From Desulfovibrio sp. JY (GTDB lineage Bacteria > Desulfobacterota > Desulfovibrionia > Desulfovibrionales > Desulfovibrionaceae): a stretch of 64,000 nt of DNA. Below, piece after piece: positions 62,159-64,000 of the stretch. A program made the position numbers and the translations under genes. Under the pieces are notes generated by a model. The model was not told the origin of the DNA, made no database searches, and was given only the letters and a program-made list of their open reading frames with translations. Position 1 is the first letter of the stretch, and every line of letters begins with the position of its first letter. The stretch spans positions 3,286,001-3,350,000 of the forward strand of contig CP082962.1 in assembly GCA_021730285.1 (NCBI GenBank). Reading direction: 5' to 3'.

Positions 62159-62837
62159 GGACAAGGGCTCCCGAAACCAGCTCGCTGGCATCGTCGTGCA
62201 GGGGCGCGGGCAGGATGTCCCGCAGCACGGCCTCGGCGGCGGCCGCGTCGCCGCGCTTGAGGGTCTCGATCAGGCTCGAATTGACCAGTTCACGAAAAAT
62301 CCTGGAATTCTCGGGACTCCCCAGGCCAAGTCCCAGTACCATGGGCCGCAGATTGCTCATGAGCACAAGCAGAGCCCCATATTCCGAACCAAGAAAATCT
62401 CCCAGCCCCTGCCGGATCTTGCGGGCCAGAGCCGGCGAGCCGCCGCCCGTGGAAATGGCCACGGTCAGCTCGCCCTGGGTATAGAGCGCCGGCACGATGA
62501 AGCTGCACTTTTCCGGCTGGTCCACGATATTGCACAAGATGCCCCGGCGTTCGCATTCCCGGCTGATTTCCCAATTGAGCGCCTCGTCGTCCGTGGAAGC
62601 GATGACCAGGAACCGGCCGTCGAGGTCGGCGGGGGTAAATGGCCGGCAGGCGAAAACCACGGCCGGATGGGCGAGCGCCTCGGCACAGGATTCATCCGGG
62701 ACGATCATGTCGAGGACGAGGATTTCCGCCGCGCCGCAGGCGGCAAGCGTGGCGATCTTGCGCCGGCCGACCTGGCCCGCGCCCACCACAAGGCACCGTT
62801 TGCCCTGCAGATTGACGTAAATTGGATAATACCGCAT
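62145..62837 (-). CDS. Siroheme synthase, precorrin-2 dehydrogenase/ferrochelatase (CysG N-terminal type)
   Basis: 230 aa. The NAD-binding domain has KRCLVVGAGQVGRRKIATL and VIASTDDEALNWEIS. NIVDQPEKCSFIVPAL and ISTGGGSPALARKIRQ are typical of the CysG/Met8 family. It oxidises precorrin-2, and some members insert iron. Siroheme is the cofactor of DsrAB. It is first in the siroheme-ccsA-hemA series, with overlapping genes. Confidence 0.93.
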   Translation of the reverse strand: MRYYPIYVNLQGKRCLVVGAGQVGRRKIATLAACGAAEILVLDMIVPDESCAEALAHPAVVFACRPFTPADLDGRFLVIASTDDEALNWEISRECERRGILCNIVDQPEKCSFIVPALYTQGELTVAISTGGGSPALARKIRQGLGDFLGSEYGALLVLMSNLRPMVLGLGLGSPENSRIFRELVNSSLIETLKRGDAAAAEAVLRDILPAPLHDDASELVSGALVHAGA

Positions 62838-62924
62838 GGATGATTCCTATAACAGAAGAAGATTGGAACCGGAAAGGTATTTTTTTCACATGTATTTTTC
62901 AGTCCTGTAAACGCGGTGCATGGT

Positions 62925-64000
62925 ATGGCGCGCTTTCTCGTTTTGCAACTGGCCCGCCTGGGGGACCTCGTTCAGACCCGGCGGCTGCTGTCGGGACTCG
63001 ACCGCGCGGCCCGGCGCACCGGCGGGGAAGTGCATCTGGCCGTGGACCATTCCCTGGCCGACCTGGCGGCGCGGCTTTATCCCTTTGCCGTCATCCACGG
63101 CCTGCCGGCCCATGGGGCGGCTGGGCTCGACGCCCTGGCCGCGACCGGGCGGGTGCTGGCGGCTGGCCGGGAATTTGCCGTCCTGGCTGAGATCGGCTTC
63201 GAGAAGGTCTTCTGCCTCAATTTCTCGCCGCTCGGCATGGCGGTTGCTGCCATGTTTCCTCCCGAGGTCCAGCGCGGCTACCGGCAAAGCGCCGGCCAGG
63301 CCGACAAGGACCCGCTGTTGCGCCTTATCTTCCGTCTGGCCCGGGACAGGCGCGGCGGCGGCATCAATCTGGCCGACATCTGGGCCCACCTGGGCGACGA
63401 GCCCGTGCCGCCGGAAACGGTCAACCCGCAGGCCGCGCCCCGTGGCGGCGGCATCGGCGTGGCCCTGGCCGGGCGCATGGCCCGCCGGTCGCTTCCCCCC
63501 GAGGTGCTGGCATCGGTCGTGCGCACGCTCTTTCGGGCGACGGGAGCCGGGCGGGTGCTGCTTTTCGGCACGGCATCCCAGGCCGGCGAGGCCCGGGCGC
63601 TTCTGCGCAAGCTCGACCCCGCCGTGCGGGACGCCTGCCGGGACCTGACCGGCCAAACCGACTTGCAAGGTCTTGCCGAGGCCGTATCTTCCCTCGACCG
63701 GCTGGTGACGCCGGACACCGGGGCCATGCATCTGGCCGCTTTTTACGGCGTGCCGGTGACGGCCTTTTTTTTGTCCTCGGCCTGGTGCCATGAAACCGGT
63801 CCTTACGGCGTCGGGCACACGGTCTGGCAGGCCGTGATACCGTGCGCCCCCTGTCTGGAATCCGCGCCCTGCGGCCATGGGCTTGTCTGCCTGCCGCCCT
63901 TTGCCGACCCGGGGTTCGCCCGGGCCCTGGCCGGATCGACCAAGGCCTCGCCCCCGGCCGGGCTTGTCGGCATGACCACGGGATGCGACGCTCTCGGGGC
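62925..64000 (+). CDS. Glycosyltransferase family 9 (heptosyltransferase-like), 3' partial
   Basis: Starts MARFLVLQLARLGDLVQTRRLL at ATG 62925 and remains open at the window end (about 358 codons visible). GT-B fold GT9 signature: LDRLVTPDTGAMHLAAFYGVPVTAFF. The N-terminal VLQLARLGDLVQT resembles the heptosyltransferase ADP-heptose acceptor loop. A Cys-rich segment (CAPCLESAPCGHGLVC) follows. It probably adds a sugar to LPS core or a glycan. It is divergent from the siroheme gene. Confidence 0.88.
   Translation, partial: MARFLVLQLARLGDLVQTRRLLSGLDRAARRTGGEVHLAVDHSLADLAARLYPFAVIHGLPAHGAAGLDALAATGRVLAAGREFAVLAEIGFEKVFCLNFSPLGMAVAAMFPPEVQRGYRQSAGQADKDPLLRLIFRLARDRRGGGINLADIWAHLGDEPVPPETVNPQAAPRGGGIGVALAGRMARRSLPPEVLASVVRTLFRATGAGRVLLFGTASQAGEARALLRKLDPAVRDACRDLTGQTDLQGLAEAVSSLDRLVTPDTGAMHLAAFYGVPVTAFFLSSAWCHETGPYGVGHTVWQAVIPCAPCLESAPCGHGLVCLPPFADPGFARALAGSTKASPPAGLVGMTTGCDALG

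Noticed and set aside
62920-63648. A Trp/Pro-rich frame starting at ATG 62920
   Set aside because: The frame starting 5 bp later at 62925 encodes a recognisable GT9 protein with the DTGAMHLAA motif and continues to the window end.

Overview
The window looks like chromosomal DNA of a high-GC sulfate-reducing bacterium of the Desulfovibrio/Solidesulfovibrio type. The reasons are the dissimilatory sulfite reductase partner protein DsrC, a siroheme synthase next to hemA, a futalosine-type menaquinone gene (mqnA), ThyX in place of ThyA, GC-rich codon use, and abundant GC-rich intergenic hairpins. This taxonomic call is inferred from gene content; no database search was possible.

Layout. 1-4.6 kb: the 3' end of a degenerate cysteinyl-tRNA synthetase paralogue, a secreted NlpC/P60-like protein, small unknowns, a PilZ/zinc-ribbon protein, an ImmA/IrrE-like protein and an EcsC protein. 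4.7-9.3 kb: rlmE, a YebC regulator, ruvCAB with ATGA-type overlaps, and thyX. 9.3-11.2 kb: a DnaA paralogue with two DnaA boxes upstream. 11.5-16.5 kb: a UPF0280 protein, a glycosyltransferase, a MoaE homologue, and a 903-aa TPR membrane protein carrying a CCHC zinc knuckle. 16.9-20 kb: a co-directional methyltransferase - YcaO-TPR - dsrC cassette, then tRNA-Cys and tRNA-Gly with a clear promoter and terminator. 20.8-25.2 kb: Hsp20, a second glycosyltransferase, a serine hydrolase and a DUF523/DUF1722 protein.

25.3-38.2 kb is a long plus-strand run: HAD hydrolase, psd, pssA, leuA, leuC, leuD, leuB, an ABC-F protein, a Nudix hydrolase, metF, asd and a class IV aminotransferase. 38.6-41.5 kb (minus): motB, motA and a cyclic-nucleotide-binding protein with a FliG-like C-terminus. 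41.7-43.4 kb: pyrK-pyrD. 43.4-44.5 kb: an AT-rich two-gene insertion. 44.5-51.7 kb (minus): corA, a MacAB/Lol-like export operon (adaptor, YbaK-like deacylase, ATPase, two permeases) and mutY. 51.8-55.9 kb: a 1358-aa membrane protein with no recognised domain. 56-57.7 kb: a 65-aa zinc protein, an Rrf2 regulator and mqnA. 57.8-62.8 kb (minus): siroheme synthase - ccsA - hemA - unknown - tilS - adk, with tilS running into adk without a stop codon. The window ends inside a heptosyltransferase-like GT9 gene.

The strongest candidate for an undescribed system is the methyltransferase/YcaO/DsrC cassette. It would link ATP-dependent peptide-backbone chemistry and protein methylation to the central sulfur-carrier protein of sulfate respiration. 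Other unusual elements are the cNMP-FliG fusion beside motAB, the in-frame tilS-adk ORF, the AT-rich insertion, and two dispersed hairpin-repeat families (eight and five copies). A 39-bp perfect inverted repeat lies inside the leu operon.
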